Counted from the stretch's first letter, positions 8,410-18,000 are shown. The stretch is 38,711 nt of DNA from Desulfobacterales bacterium (GCA_021737185.1 JAIPEL010000030.1:1-38711), one strand, 5' to 3'. A program made the numbers and translations. Notes: a model not told the origin generated them from the sequence alone.

Positions 8410-8452
8410 TAAAATCGCCGGCGCGATTTTATTGGAGTTCGCGCGCCGCGAA
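8409..8452 (+). terminator. Twin hairpin at the stop of the CBS-ACT gene
   Basis: ATAAAATCGC (8409-8418) pairs with GCGATTTTAT (8423-8432) around CGGC, beginning at the last base of the TGA. Then TTCGCG-CGC-CGCGAA (8438-8452) leads into an A/C-rich AAACAAAC tract. There is no T run. The same first hairpin recurs after glyS. Confidence 0.6.
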
Positions 8453-8509
8453 ACAAACAAAAAAACAAACTACCCCTCGGCGTTTCCTGAACCGACCGCT
8501 TAGGACAAT

Positions 8510-8755
8510 TCACCCGTCCGAGGGTTCGGCAGGTATGATAGCGCCGCACAACTCGCAACGGTATCGCGCGACACCGTTTTCTTCTGCCTCCACCTCATCG
8601 AAGTCGTCCCTTTTGATACAGTCTTTTTCGAAGCACTCGGGGCAGTAGCCCGCCTCCAGATCGTCCGGCTTGATGGTCAGATGGCAGTGCCGGCAGCGGA
8701 GCCGGTTTTTCTCCTTCGGCAGAAGTACGATTTTGGCGTGGCTGCAGGTGTTCAA
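8510..8755 (-). CDS. Small zinc-ribbon protein downstream of PPi-phosphofructokinase
   Basis: This 81-residue protein has three CxxC pairs (Cys21/24, Cys38/41, Cys67/70) plus Cys4 and Cys46, enough for one or two zinc-ribbon folds. It is acidic between residues 50 and 60. It starts with a TTG overlapping the TGA of the phosphofructokinase gene (TTGA), so the two are translationally coupled. I do not recognise the family. Rubredoxin-like or nucleic-acid-binding roles are possible, and the tight linkage suggests some tie to the phosphofructokinase or simple co-transcription. Confidence 0.65.
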   Translation of the reverse strand: MNTCSHAKIVLLPKEKNRLRCRHCHLTIKPDDLEAGYCPECFEKDCIKRDDFDEVEAEENGVARYRCELCGAIIPAEPSDG

Positions 8756-10857
8756 ACCTGGCCTTCCAGGGCATTGAGTACTAGGGTGATCGGCCGCTCC
8801 TCTTCACTTTTTCCGGAAAAGCGGATCGGGCCGGGGCGACGATAATGATCGTCTCCCGGCGCTGCTGCCAGCCATTTTTCTCGCAGCGCTTCAAGGACGC
8901 GAAATGACGTCGAGTTGGTATCGACGACGCTTTTTTCGATCACCAGGGCCAGGCGCCCCTTTCGCTCCTCCAGACGCATGAGACCGGAGATGGGAATCCC
9001 GATGGGTGTCCAGGTCTCAAAGTCGTGTTCCAGATTTTTGACGGCCGCCATCTGGCCGGTGGCCTTGTTGGCAACCAGGGAAAAAGCGGTGTGCCCCAGA
9101 TTGTATGTATAGATGCAGTCGAAGCGGGTCGGATCCGATCCCCTGCCGTCGTACCCGTAGAAATGGATCTGGGTCTTGAAGTTCGGCACCGATTTTTTGA
9201 AGATCTTTTCCAGCGGTTCGGGCAGCGGCTTTTTCTCCTCTATAAGCCCTTCTTTGGCCATCTCCTGGCTCAATGTTTTCAAGGAAAAAATCGACTCCTT
9301 GACCAGCAGGTACTCTTCTCCCTCGAATTTCTGAAACAGGGCCGGACCGAATCTGTCCGGGTCGAGTCCGCCTTTTTTCATCGTCTTTTCGTAGTACTCC
9401 CGGGAGATGCCGACCTTGTATTGCCCCCTTTCCTTGAGTTGGTCCAGGTAGTCTTTGACCAGTCCCATTACCACCTTTTCCGTCTCCACCTGGGAAAACT
9501 GAAAATTTCCGTGGGCGTCTCTTTCCGTAAGAAGCCCTTCTTGAAAGAAGTCCGGAATGTCGTTGAACAGATCGTCGTCCCGGGTGTTCCATACCGAAAG
9601 GAACTCCTCTTCACGGGACCGGCGGGCCAACCGCCGGAGGTACTCGAGCTTGTCCTCCAGCAAGAGAAAATCCGAATGAAAATCGGTGTCGTGGGTCTTG
9701 TTGTAGTCGGCGATAATCGTATTGAGTTTGATGATAAACACCTGGATCTCGTTGATGAATTCCAGCACGCCTTCGGGCAGAACCAGAACGCCGTAATTTT
9801 TGCCCACGGCGGCCCGCCGCAGGATTCCGTCGCAGATGACCCGCGACATGTGCCGGAGAGTCATGCCGTAAGCCGTGTAGTCCGTGGTGCCATCGCTTCG
9901 GGCGGCCTCCAACCGTCGTTTGTCCACATAATTGGCCATGTCCTCGCCGATCATGGTCATGTTCGCATGGGTCTGAAGGGCCACCTCCAGGGCCAGATGG
10001 CTGGCGACCCGTCCCATGACCTTGCAGATATGCCAGTACTTCACATCCGAGCTGCAGTCGTTGCTCAGATTGCTGATGTCCGCGGCAAAGGCCCGGGCGG
10101 CGGAGTGAAATCCGAAGGACATGGCACACAGCACCTTGCCGCTGTCATCCCGGACCTGGATGTCTCCGTCGATGGTCTTGGGCACACCGATCACCTGCAC
10201 GCCGTCATCGTAGAGCTCCTGGGCAAGAAAGGCGGCATTGGTGTTGGAGTCGTCGCCGCCGACGATCACCAGCGCATCGAGGCCCAGCTCTTTGCACGTC
10301 TGGCGGGACAACTCCATTTTCTTGGGGGTGTCGATCTTGGTCCGGCCGGTTTTGATCATGGTAAATCCGCCCAGGTTCCGGAACTGGTCGACCCGCTCTT
10401 GGGTCAACTCCACGGCGTCGTTTTCGATGATCCCGTCCGGCCCGAGAATGAATCCGAAGATCCGATTTTCCGGATTGGCCTTTTTGGCGGCGTCGTAAAG
10501 CCCTGCAATGACATTGTGGCCCCCCGGGGCCGGTCCGCCCGAAAAAACGATGCCGATGCTCCGTCTCCGGGTACAGCGCTCCTTGATCGAATCGCTGCAG
10601 TCGGTCTCGCCGAGTCCGACCACTTTCTGGACCCGATTGTCGATGATCTTGGGAAGCTGCCGGCGTGCTTCCGCATCGATCTCGAAATGGTATTCGTCGG
10701 TCTCCTCCAGCACGGTGTAGGGGCTGTCGAAAACCTTGCAGACGGGAGGACGGTAGGAACGGCGTTCGACAAGCTCAGCGTTGACGTTGGCCGTCACTTC
10801 GGCGACCACGGGGTGGCCGAGCAGTTCCTCGATGGGTGGAGCGGCGGATTCGGTCAT
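8752..10857 (-). CDS. pfp: Pyrophosphate-dependent 6-phosphofructokinase, long form
   Basis: This 701-residue enzyme interconverts fructose 6-phosphate plus PPi and fructose 1,6-bisphosphate plus Pi, a reversible glycolytic step. GGDDS at residues 200-204 carries the aspartate that replaces glycine in ATP-type enzymes and marks PPi use. PKTIDGD at 226-232 is the catalytic loop, and the phosphate-binding SGGPAPGGHN is at about 106-115. A C-terminal region of more than 200 residues beyond the core, including YDGRGSDPTRFD, resembles long bacterial and plant PFPs. The ATG at 10857 is preceded by GGGAGGTG; the frame extends 14 codons upstream without a better signal. A zinc-ribbon gene overlaps its stop. 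Confidence 0.93.
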   Translation of the reverse strand: MTESAAPPIEELLGHPVVAEVTANVNAELVERRSYRPPVCKVFDSPYTVLEETDEYHFEIDAEARRQLPKIIDNRVQKVVGLGETDCSDSIKERCTRRRSIGIVFSGGPAPGGHNVIAGLYDAAKKANPENRIFGFILGPDGIIENDAVELTQERVDQFRNLGGFTMIKTGRTKIDTPKKMELSRQTCKELGLDALVIVGGDDSNTNAAFLAQELYDDGVQVIGVPKTIDGDIQVRDDSGKVLCAMSFGFHSAARAFAADISNLSNDCSSDVKYWHICKVMGRVASHLALEVALQTHANMTMIGEDMANYVDKRRLEAARSDGTTDYTAYGMTLRHMSRVICDGILRRAAVGKNYGVLVLPEGVLEFINEIQVFIIKLNTIIADYNKTHDTDFHSDFLLLEDKLEYLRRLARRSREEEFLSVWNTRDDDLFNDIPDFFQEGLLTERDAHGNFQFSQVETEKVVMGLVKDYLDQLKERGQYKVGISREYYEKTMKKGGLDPDRFGPALFQKFEGEEYLLVKESIFSLKTLSQEMAKEGLIEEKKPLPEPLEKIFKKSVPNFKTQIHFYGYDGRGSDPTRFDCIYTYNLGHTAFSLVANKATGQMAAVKNLEHDFETWTPIGIPISGLMRLEERKGRLALVIEKSVVDTNSTSFRVLEALREKWLAAAPGDDHYRRPGPIRFSGKSEEERPITLVLNALEGQV

Positions 10858-11050
10858 GCACACCTCCCTCGGCGGCCCGAAACCGCCTTCGCTTCGCACG
10901 GCCCGGGCGAAAATGGAAAATATCGATCCAAGTCGGTATTCGTTATAACGCCCCCGGCCGGTTCATGCAACCCGCAGCGCCGGCCCGACAGCGACTTCCC
11001 GGTGACCATGGGGACGATGCCCCCGCCAGGGTCCCGTTAAAGTCCAAAAA

Positions 11051-11136
11051 TGGAGGGCCACGCTCCGTCGTGGCCGCCCGCAGTCGGACGCGACAGAGCG
11101 CGTCCCTCCAACTGCGCGGACTTTGGCGGAGCCCTG
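11051..11136. repeat. Dispersed palindromic repeat, copy 3 (most complete)
   Basis: TGGAGGGCCACGCTCCGTCG opens it and GACAGAGCGCGTCCCTCCA closes the palindrome at 11110. The two halves are imperfect reverse complements of about 25 bases. A trailing block CGCGGACTTTGGCGGAGCCC follows at 11115-11134. It lies in the 396-bp gap between the phosphofructokinase gene (divergent) and the small zinc-ribbon gene; no other feature is seen there. Confidence 0.85.
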
Positions 11137-11253
11137 ATGCCCCCGCCTTTTTGCTTGACCCACCAGGGCCGATCCATTATTGTCGATCAAATTCGCCAGG
11201 CAGTCCTTCCTTGGGGAACATATTCATTTCACTGATTTTTCAGGAACCACACC

Positions 11254-11406
11254 ATGGGTGAACAAAAAGAGCTCGTGGAGGTTGTCTGCCCAAAATGCAA
11301 GCGGACCGAAATCGTCCGCCTGCCGATGGACGACTTTCCCAAGTGCCCGATCTGTAACGTGCGGATGAAGATTCGGGAGCTGCTCAAGGAGGGAAAATCC
11401 TACTAA
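11254..11406 (+). CDS. 50-residue zinc-ribbon protein
   Basis: This small frame starts ATGGGTGAACAAAAAGAGC and encodes two CxxC knuckles (CPKC at about residues 13-16 and CPIC at about 31-34), separated by KRTEIVRLPMDDFPK. That fits a single zinc ribbon. The C-terminal tail is basic and helical. A weak AGGAA lies about 8 bases upstream. It is followed after 111 bp by an amino-acid-binding protein gene with a strong ribosome binding site. I do not know a function; proteins of this size and pattern occur in related genomes as hypothetical zinc ribbons. Confidence 0.6.
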   Translation: MGEQKELVEVVCPKCKRTEIVRLPMDDFPKCPICNVRMKIRELLKEGKSY

Positions 11407-11517
11407 AGGGTGTCAGCCCCGACGCTATCCGGCGAGGCTGAAAAAGAGGATTTCGTTTTTACAAAGAGGTGCATCACACTGGAACCCGTATCGAGAATCT
11501 TAAAAGGAGGAGACAGA

Positions 11518-12345
11518 ATGAAAAAAGGAGCTTTCTGGGGTCTGGCAGCTGCAGTTGCCTTGGTCTTTCTGGCGGCATCCGCCGCCTCGGGCGCAAGCAT
11601 CGAACTGGCAAAAGAATCGACGCTGGAAAAAGTTCTGCAAAGAGGCGAACTGAGGGTCGGATTCGAAGCCGGCTACATGCCTTTCGAGATGACTGACAAA
11701 AAAGGAGACTTCGTCGGGTTCGACATGGACATGGCAAAGGAAATGGCCAAAGCCATGGGCGTCAAGTTCGTGCCGGTCAACACCGCATGGGACGGGATCA
11801 TCCCGGCCCTGCTGACCAACAAGTTCGACATCATCATGAGCGGAATGACCGTCACCCAGGAAAGAAACCTCAAGATCAATTTCGCCGACCCCTATATTAT
11901 CGTCGGCCAGACCATTTTGCTGAACAAAAAGCACGAGGGAAAAGTCGAATCCTACAAAGACCTGAACGCTCCGAAATTCATCGTGACTTCCAAACTGGGC
12001 ACCACCGGGGAACAGGCCGTCAAGCGGATGATCCCCAAGTGCACCTACAAATCGTTTGAGACCGAAACCGAAGCCGCCTTAGAGGTGGTCAACGGCAAAG
12101 CCGACGCCTTTGTCTACGATCTTCCCTACTGCGTGGTGTTCATGGCCCAGCAGGGCGCCGGCAATCTGATTTTTATCGACACCCCCTTTACCTTCGAGCC
12201 CCTTGCCTGGGCGGTGAACAAGGGAGATCCGGATTTTCTCAATTTCTTGAACAACTTCCTTCGCCAGGTCAAGAACGACGGCCGCTACGATCGTATCTAC
12301 AACAAGTGGATCAAAAGCACGGACTGGATCAAGCAGGTTCAATGA
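11518..12345 (+). CDS. Polar amino-acid ABC transporter, periplasmic binding protein
   Basis: This 275-residue family-3 solute-binding protein has a signal peptide (MKK, hydrophobic core 7-20, cleavage probably near Ala-Ser-Gly-Ala at 23-26). Typical family blocks are LRVGFEAGYMPFEM, GFDMDMAKEMAKAMG, WDGIIPALLTNKFDIIMSGM and the ERNLKINFADPY strand. It would deliver a polar amino acid to the adjacent permease; the substrate cannot be read from sequence. AAAGGAGGAG at 11503-11511 is an excellent ribosome binding site. A stop-overlapping hairpin and a second strong hairpin separate it from the permease, which could give the binding protein a more abundant transcript. Confidence 0.93.
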   Translation: MKKGAFWGLAAAVALVFLAASAASGASIELAKESTLEKVLQRGELRVGFEAGYMPFEMTDKKGDFVGFDMDMAKEMAKAMGVKFVPVNTAWDGIIPALLTNKFDIIMSGMTVTQERNLKINFADPYIIVGQTILLNKKHEGKVESYKDLNAPKFIVTSKLGTTGEQAVKRMIPKCTYKSFETETEAALEVVNGKADAFVYDLPYCVVFMAQQGAGNLIFIDTPFTFEPLAWAVNKGDPDFLNFLNNFLRQVKNDGRYDRIYNKWIKSTDWIKQVQ

Positions 12346-12394
12346 TCAAACCGCTGGCGCGATTTGATCATGATTTCGCAACTCGCCAAACAAA
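12342..12394 (+). terminator. Stop-overlapping hairpin after the binding protein, with AAACAAAC tail
   Basis: ATGATCAAA (12342-12350) pairs with TTTGATCAT (12363-12371), with one mismatch and three further GC pairs inside. The TGA stop is in the left arm. TTTCGCAACTCGCCAAACAA follows at 12374, resembling the second hairpin and tail after the CBS-ACT gene. Confidence 0.55.
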
Positions 12395-12468
12395 CACAAA
12401 CAATAGATATACAATGAATCCGGTACTGCCCGGCGATGCCGGAAGTTCGGCTATTCAATAAACCCTCG

Positions 12469-12497
12469 GCCGGGGCCCTCCCATCGAGGGCCCCGGC
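12469..12497 (+). promoter_or_regulatory. 12-bp GC hairpin between binding-protein and permease genes
   Basis: GCCGGGGCCCTC (12469-12480) pairs with GAGGGCCCCGGC (12486-12497) around CCATC. No T run follows. It probably stabilises the upstream mRNA end or attenuates read-through into the permease, as is common in binding-protein transporter operons. Confidence 0.6.
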
Positions 12498-12542
12498 GGC
12501 CTTTCCGAAACGAAAGGGCCAAACCGACAGTTTGGAAAAGCC

Positions 12543-13553
12543 ATGGGTGCCGCAGCCAAATCAGCTCTGCTGAAAAAGAATCCGACGTACTTTCTCTGGG
12601 TCGGCGTTTTTTTTCTGATTTTGACCCTGGTGGTGGGGCTTTTGTACTACGCCACCCAAAAAATCGACTACGTCTGGCGTTGGTATCGGATCCCTCAATA
12701 CTTCGTCTTTTATGACGACGTGGAAATCCGGGCCGAAATCGAAGGCACGGTCAAGCGCATCACCCGAAAAAACGGCGACGCCGAGGTGACCGTTGCCGAT
12801 GTAGGCGAAGAGGAATCATATCACGTGCCCGGTGGAGAGATCCGGGTCTCGGAGGGTGACTTCATCTTCTCGGGGGATGTGCTGGGTAGTTTCGGAAAGT
12901 GGAGGGTGGGCATTTTGCTCCAGGGGCTCTGGCTCACCTTGAAGGTGAGCTTTATCGCCATCCTTTTCGGAATCGTGATCGGCCTGTTTGCGGGGCTTGC
13001 CCGGATATCGAAAAATCCAGCGCTGAAATGGAGCGCGATCTCTTACATCGAATTGATCCGGGGCTCGCCCCTGCTGGTCCAGATTTTCATCTGGTATTTC
13101 GTGCTGGGCACCCTGGTCAATACGCTGCTTCGCCAGCAGGGAATCCCCCTGATTCCCCCCCTCTGGTTCGGCGTCGCGGCCCTGGCCACCTTCACCGGCG
13201 CCTATGTCGCGGAGATGGTTCGCGCGGGCATCCAGTCCATCAGCAGAGGCCAGACCGAAGCCTCCCGATCCCTGGGAATGACCTATGTCCAGTCGATGGT
13301 GCACGTCATTCTGCCCCAGGCCCTTCGACGGATCATCCCGCCCCTGGCCGGGCAGTTCATCAGTCTGATCAAGGACTCCTCCCTGCTGGGCATTATCGCC
13401 ATTCGGGAGCTGACCAAGGCCACCCGGGAGGTGGTGACCACCAGCCTTCAGCCTTTCGAACTCTGGTTCGTCTGCGCCCTGCTCTACCTGGTGCTGACCT
13501 TCTCGCTGTCCATGCTTCTGCAGTACGTAGAAAGGAGGACGTTGTACCAGTGA
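12543..13553 (+). CDS. Polar amino-acid ABC transporter permease with N-terminal extra domain
   Basis: This 336-residue inner-membrane permease is of the HisM/GlnP type. The conserved core begins at about residue 124 ([20 protein letters not shown]). The ABC-docking loop is at about 235-265 ([14 protein letters not shown] to [11 protein letters not shown]). The first 120 residues are unusual: one membrane helix at 17-37, then a polar, beta-rich stretch of about 75 residues (45-120) before the usual first helix. Ordinary permeases of this family are near 220 residues. The ATG follows GGAAAAG. The gene overlaps the ATPase gene at its stop (GTGA). Substrate is unknown. Confidence 0.9.
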   Translation: MGAAAKSALLKKNPTYFLWVGVFFLILTLVVGLLYYATQKIDYVWRWYRIPQYFVFYDDVEIRAEIEGTVKRITRKNGDAEVTVADVGEEESYHVPGGEIRVSEGDFIFSGDVLGSFGKWRVGILLQGLWLTLKVSFIAILFGIVIGLFAGLARISKNPALKWSAISYIELIRGSPLLVQIFIWYFVLGTLVNTLLRQQGIPLIPPLWFGVAALATFTGAYVAEMVRAGIQSISRGQTEASRSLGMTYVQSMVHVILPQALRRIIPPLAGQFISLIKDSSLLGIIAIRELTKATREVVTTSLQPFELWFVCALLYLVLTFSLSMLLQYVERRTLYQ

Positions 13554-14281
13554 TCGAGGTCCGCAACGTATACAAAACCTTTCTTCTTCCCTACAAGGTG
13601 CGTGCACTGGTCGACATTTCAGCGAGCGTCGAACCCGGAGAGGTCGTGGTGGTGATCGGGCCCTCCGGATCGGGCAAGAGCACCTTTTTGCGGGCGCTCA
13701 ACCGCCTCGAAACTCCCGATTCCGGCCATATCTGGATCGACGGCATCGATGTGATGAACCCGAAAACCGACATCAACAAAGTCAGGGCTGAAGTCGGGAT
13801 GGTCTTTCAGAACTTCAATCTGTTTCCCCACAAGACAGTGCTCGAAAACGTGACCCTTGCCCAGGTCGTCGTTCGGAAACGCTCCAAAAAGGAAGCTAAA
13901 AATACAGCCATGGCCCTGCTGGAGAAAGTCGGTATCAAGGAAAAAGCCCAGGTCTATCCGGACCAGCTCTCGGGCGGACAGCAGCAGCGGGTGGCCATCG
14001 CACGGGCGCTGGCCATGAATCCGAAGGTGATGCTCTTTGACGAGCCCACATCGGCTCTGGATCCGGAAATGATCGGAGAAGTGCTCGATGTCATGAAAAC
14101 GCTGGCCAGAGAAGGGATGACCATGGTGGTGGTCACCCACGAAATGGGCTTTGCGCGGGAAGTGGCCGACCGGGTGATTTTCATGGACGACGGGGCCGTC
14201 GTCGAAACCGGAACCCCCGAACACTTTTTCAAGAATCCGATTCACGATCGGACAAAACTCTTTTTGAGCCAGATACTATGA
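13550..14281 (+). CDS. Polar amino-acid ABC transporter ATP-binding protein (GlnQ-type)
   Basis: This 243-residue ATPase energises the transporter. Walker A is GPSGSGKST at about 35-43, the signature motif LSGGQQQR at about 140-147, Walker B VMLFDEPT at about 160-167, and the switch histidine lies in VVVTHE at about 195-200. Length is standard for GlnQ/HisP proteins. The start is the GTG overlapping the permease TGA, with AAAGGAGGAC at 13531-13540 as ribosome binding site. The frame is open far upstream, but that part only shadows the permease. Confidence 0.95.
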   Translation: MIEVRNVYKTFLLPYKVRALVDISASVEPGEVVVVIGPSGSGKSTFLRALNRLETPDSGHIWIDGIDVMNPKTDINKVRAEVGMVFQNFNLFPHKTVLENVTLAQVVVRKRSKKEAKNTAMALLEKVGIKEKAQVYPDQLSGGQQQRVAIARALAMNPKVMLFDEPTSALDPEMIGEVLDVMKTLAREGMTMVVVTHEMGFAREVADRVIFMDDGAVVETGTPEHFFKNPIHDRTKLFLSQIL

Positions 14282-14333
14282 TCTGGTCTGAGCCATTTTG
14301 CGATTGCCTTCGGAAAAAACCCGCCAGGAATGC

Positions 14334-14425
14334 GGGCGGGGATGAACCCCGCCCCTACCTGCGGGGTGGCGATGGCCTCGTAGGGGCGGGCTTTACTTGT
14401 CTCGCCGTAGCTTCAGCGAAGGCGG
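14334..14425. repeat. GC-rich palindromic repeats after the transporter operon
   Basis: GGGCGGGG-ATGAA-CCCCGCCC (14334-14354) is a perfect hairpin. CCCGCCCCTAC is echoed in inverted form by GTAGGGGCGGG about 30 bases later. CGCCGTAGC and GCGAAGGCG near 14403-14424 form another imperfect palindrome. These look like REP-type repeats. The surrounding 748-bp gap (14282-15029) contains no convincing gene. Confidence 0.65.
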
Positions 14426-14539
14426 ATGCCCGACCGGAAAGAGATCCGAAGAAATAATCGCTCAATTTAGGTATGAATAAATGGTTGTTGGGGATATTTC
14501 CTGCCGCCCGATTTTTTCTTCAGTTTGAACGATTCCTCC

Positions 14540-14642
14540 TTAGAGCGCTTGTCAGAATAACGTTCCGATTGCAGCGGCCCTTTGGCTGCTGACTGGGTGG
14601 GTTTTCAATCACATCCAAAATTGCTTGGTCCAAGCGCTCTAA
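14540..14642. repeat. 103-bp MITE-like unit with 12-bp terminal inverted repeats
   Basis: TTAGAGCGCTTG at 14540-14551 is perfectly inverted as CAAGCGCTCTAA at 14631-14642. The 79-bp interior has no coding content but includes a small internal palindrome (GCAGC...GCTGC). Terminal TTA/TAA is compatible with a TA target site. No transposase is in the window. Confidence 0.6.
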
Positions 14643-14910
14643 AAGTTTTTCATTGTTTGACAATCCCTATATCCATATCCGGCCGGTCTTGGCAGGACCG
14701 CACCAACACCAGGAGCGGCAAGGGATTTTCCACCATATATTGTATGAAGCTGTTTTTAGAACACTTTCTGTTGTATTTTTTTCTTTACACCCCATTCCTT
14801 TTCTGGTATGAATCGGGCGAAACATCGGACTGCCTCGAATCCGCACCGTGCACCGTCCAACAGGCGCCGCATGCGTGCGCATCGAGGCATGTTGTGCGCC
14901 TGGCACCTCA

Positions 14911-14940
14911 CTTGCCGGTCCCGGCAAACCGGCCGGCAAG
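14911..14940. other. Hairpin about 90 bp upstream of smc
   Basis: CTTGCCGG (14911-14918) pairs with CCGGCAAG (14933-14940). A further CCGG-CAAA-CCGG pairing sits inside, with a 2-base bulge. It may be a leader structure of smc; no T tract is present. Confidence 0.45.
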
Positions 14941-15029
14941 CCGCAGATCACTTTACGACAGATAGGCGACAACTTGGTATTGAAAGGCAACCGGATGCAA
15001 ACCGGATACCTGGTGAGGAGATTTCCTGA

Positions 15030-18000
15030 ATGAAGCTCAAAAAGCTTGAGCTGATCGGCTTCAAGTCCTTTGTGGATCGGGCCAGCATCCCCTTTCCTCC
15101 GGGGATTTCGGCCATTGTCGGCCCCAACGGCTGCGGCAAGAGCAACGTGGTAGACGCGCTTCGATGGGTCATGGGCGAGCAGAGCGTCAAGCAGCTTCGG
15201 GGCAAGTCCATGGAGGATATCATCTTTGCCGGCACCGACGGCCGTCCTCCGCTGAACATGGCCGAAGTCTCGGTAACGCTCCTCAACGACAACGGCAGCG
15301 CCCCGGAAGAACTTCGTGACTACAGCGAAATCCAGGTGACGCGACGTCTGTACCGATCCGGCGAGAGCGCGTATCTGATCAACAAGCAGCCCTGCCGTCT
15401 CAAGGATGTGCACAACCTGTTCATGGGCAGCGGGATGGGAGCCAAGACCTATGCGGTGATCCAACAAGGCAACATCGGGGCCATCACCGACGCCGGTCCG
15501 GAGGAAAGGCGGCTGTTTATCGAGGAGGCCGCCGGCATTACCCGGTACAAGACCCGAAAGAACGAAGCCCTTCGCAAAGTCGAATCGACCCGGCAGAATC
15601 TGCTACGGGTTTCGGACATCGTCACCGAAGTCCAGCGGCAAATGAACGGGCTGAAGCGCCAGGCGAAAAAAGCCGAGCGGTTCCAAAAATTTCAAGAGCG
15701 GATCCGCCGCCTGGACGTCCTGCTATGCCTGAACGACTACGACGAGCTTACCGGCCAAATCACCAAAACCGAAAACCTGCTCAAAGACCTGCAGGACACG
15801 GATATCGAACATTCGTCCAGACTCAAGCAGCTCGATGCGGCGGTAGAAGAAATCAAGCTCAAGCGTTGGCAGAAAGACCAACAGATCGCCGATCAGAAGA
15901 ACCGGAAATTCGAGGGTCAGCGGCGGCTGGACCGGCTGGAAAGCGATACTGCGCATCTGCATGAAGAGATCAAGCGTCTGGATCCGGAAATTGCCGATCT
16001 GCAAGGGGCCGGCACTGAGCTCGAGGAAAAGGGCGCTGCCATCGCCGGGGAAATCGAGCAGGGGCGGCAGGAAAACGCAGAGCTCAAAGAGCAGATGGTC
16101 CGGATCGAAGGGGAGCTCAGAGCGGAGCGGGAAAAATCCGAAGACGTTCGAGCCCGTCTAAACGCCCTGAACGAATCGCTGGAAGCGGCCAAATCCGAAA
16201 TGATGGAGCTCGTGGCCCAGGAGGCGAGATACAACAATATCTGCCAGAATGCCGAATCCAATAAGGAAAGCCTTCGCCGACGCCTGAAGCGCGCCGACGA
16301 GGAAGAAGCGCTTGCCCGGCGCAGAATCGAGGAAACCGGAACCCGCAAGGAGGCGGCGCGCCGGCAAATAGACGAACTGCGGGCCCAGATCGAGGACATG
16401 AAGATCCGCATTCGAGAGGCCCAAAACCACCTCGACGAACGCGCCGCTTGCCTCGGAGAGACCATCAAGAAAGTGCAGACGCTCGACCTGGAGCGAAAGA
16501 CATGCCGCAGCCGCCACGCGGCGTTGAAAAAAATGGAGGACAACTTCGAATGGTATAAAGACGGGGTGCGGGCCATCATGAAGCCGGCCTCGGAGGTTGC
16601 CTCTTTTGAATCCGACGACCGAAGCGCCTTCGCATCGGACGTCCTCGGCCTCATGGCCGACATCGTCGAACCGGAATCCTCCTTTGAGACCGCTTTAGAG
16701 GCCGTTCTCGGCGAATCGCTGCAGTACATTTTGGTAAGGGATCAGCAGGCAGGCGTTTCCGCCATCGACTACCTGCAGCGCTCAGGAGCCGGAAGGGGCG
16801 GCTTCGTTCCGGCTTCCGGACTCAAAAATCCGGATCAGCACAGTCCCGCCTCTTCGACGGCGGAGCGTCTTTTGCTCAACCATGTCACGGTCAAGCCCGG
16901 ATTTGAAGCCATCGTCGAAACCCTGATCGGCCATGTGACGGTCGCCGAAGATTTGGCCGAAGCAACGGCACTATGGAACCAGAACGGCAGGCGCCGAACC
17001 GTGGTCACGAAAAACGGCGACGTCGTCAATCAGCAGGGGGTCCTGATCGGCGGCAGCCCGGAAAATCTTTCCGGAATTCTGGCCAAAAAGCAGGAGATCA
17101 AGGCCCTTGAAAAGGAGGCCGAGGGTTTCGACGAAAAAATCGAAGAGGCCAAACGCGAGCAGGCGCGGCTGGAGGAAGAAGTCCGCAGCCTGGAAACCGA
17201 ACTCCAACTGCAGATCGAAGAAAAAAACGCGGCCGTGGAACGCGAAATCGACGCCGAAAAACAGCTTTACAAGGCCACCGAGGATGCCAAGCAGGCCGAG
17301 CGTCACCTGGAGATCGTCCGCCTCGAACAGGATCAGCTCCTGGGCGAAGAAAGCGACATCGACGATCAGATGATGGAATACAACCGGCTGCTCAAAGACA
17401 TCGAACGACGCGTCGAGGCGGCACAGGCGACCGTCAGTCAGCGAAACCAAGAGATCCAGGCCGTGTCAGAGGAACTGGAAAGGTACCATCAGGGCACGGT
17501 GGACCTCAAGGTGAAGCTCACCTCGCTGCAGGCCAGCATCGAAAACAGCGACAACACCCTTAGACGGCTTCAGGAATTTTACCAGGACGGCCAGACGCGG
17601 CTTCAGCAGGTCCAGCGCGACATTGCCGTCAAAAAGGAGCGGCGCCGGGAATCGGAGCACAAAATCGCCCAAACCGAGACGGAGCTTTCCCGTCTTTATG
17701 AGGAGATGAAGCGCATCGAGGAAGCGATCGATATCAGCAAGGCCGACTACCAGCAGATCGATGCGAGCCTGCAGGAAATCGACGGCCAGGTTTCAGACAT
17801 CCGAAACCTGCGCGAGAACACCCTGCAGAAAATTCGTCTCGTAGAGGTGGAACTCTCCCAGCACCGGTCCAATAAGGATCATATCCTTCAGCGTCTGGCC
17901 GAGCGCTATGGCAAGTCCATCGAAGAGCTCCAACGGGAATTTTCAGATACAATGGAAGCCGCGGGGGAAGACAGCCGAAAGACCCTAGAAGAAAAGCTCG

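Noticed and set aside
9025..11040. 671-codon open frame on + opposite the phosphofructokinase gene
   Set aside because: It is a shadow of the GC-rich minus-strand gene. It has no domain and lacks a ribosome binding site, while the minus frame carries clear PFP motifs.
14582..14965. 127-residue + frame before smc
   Set aside because: It starts inside the MITE-like unit, has no ribosome binding site, and overlaps other equally long frames.
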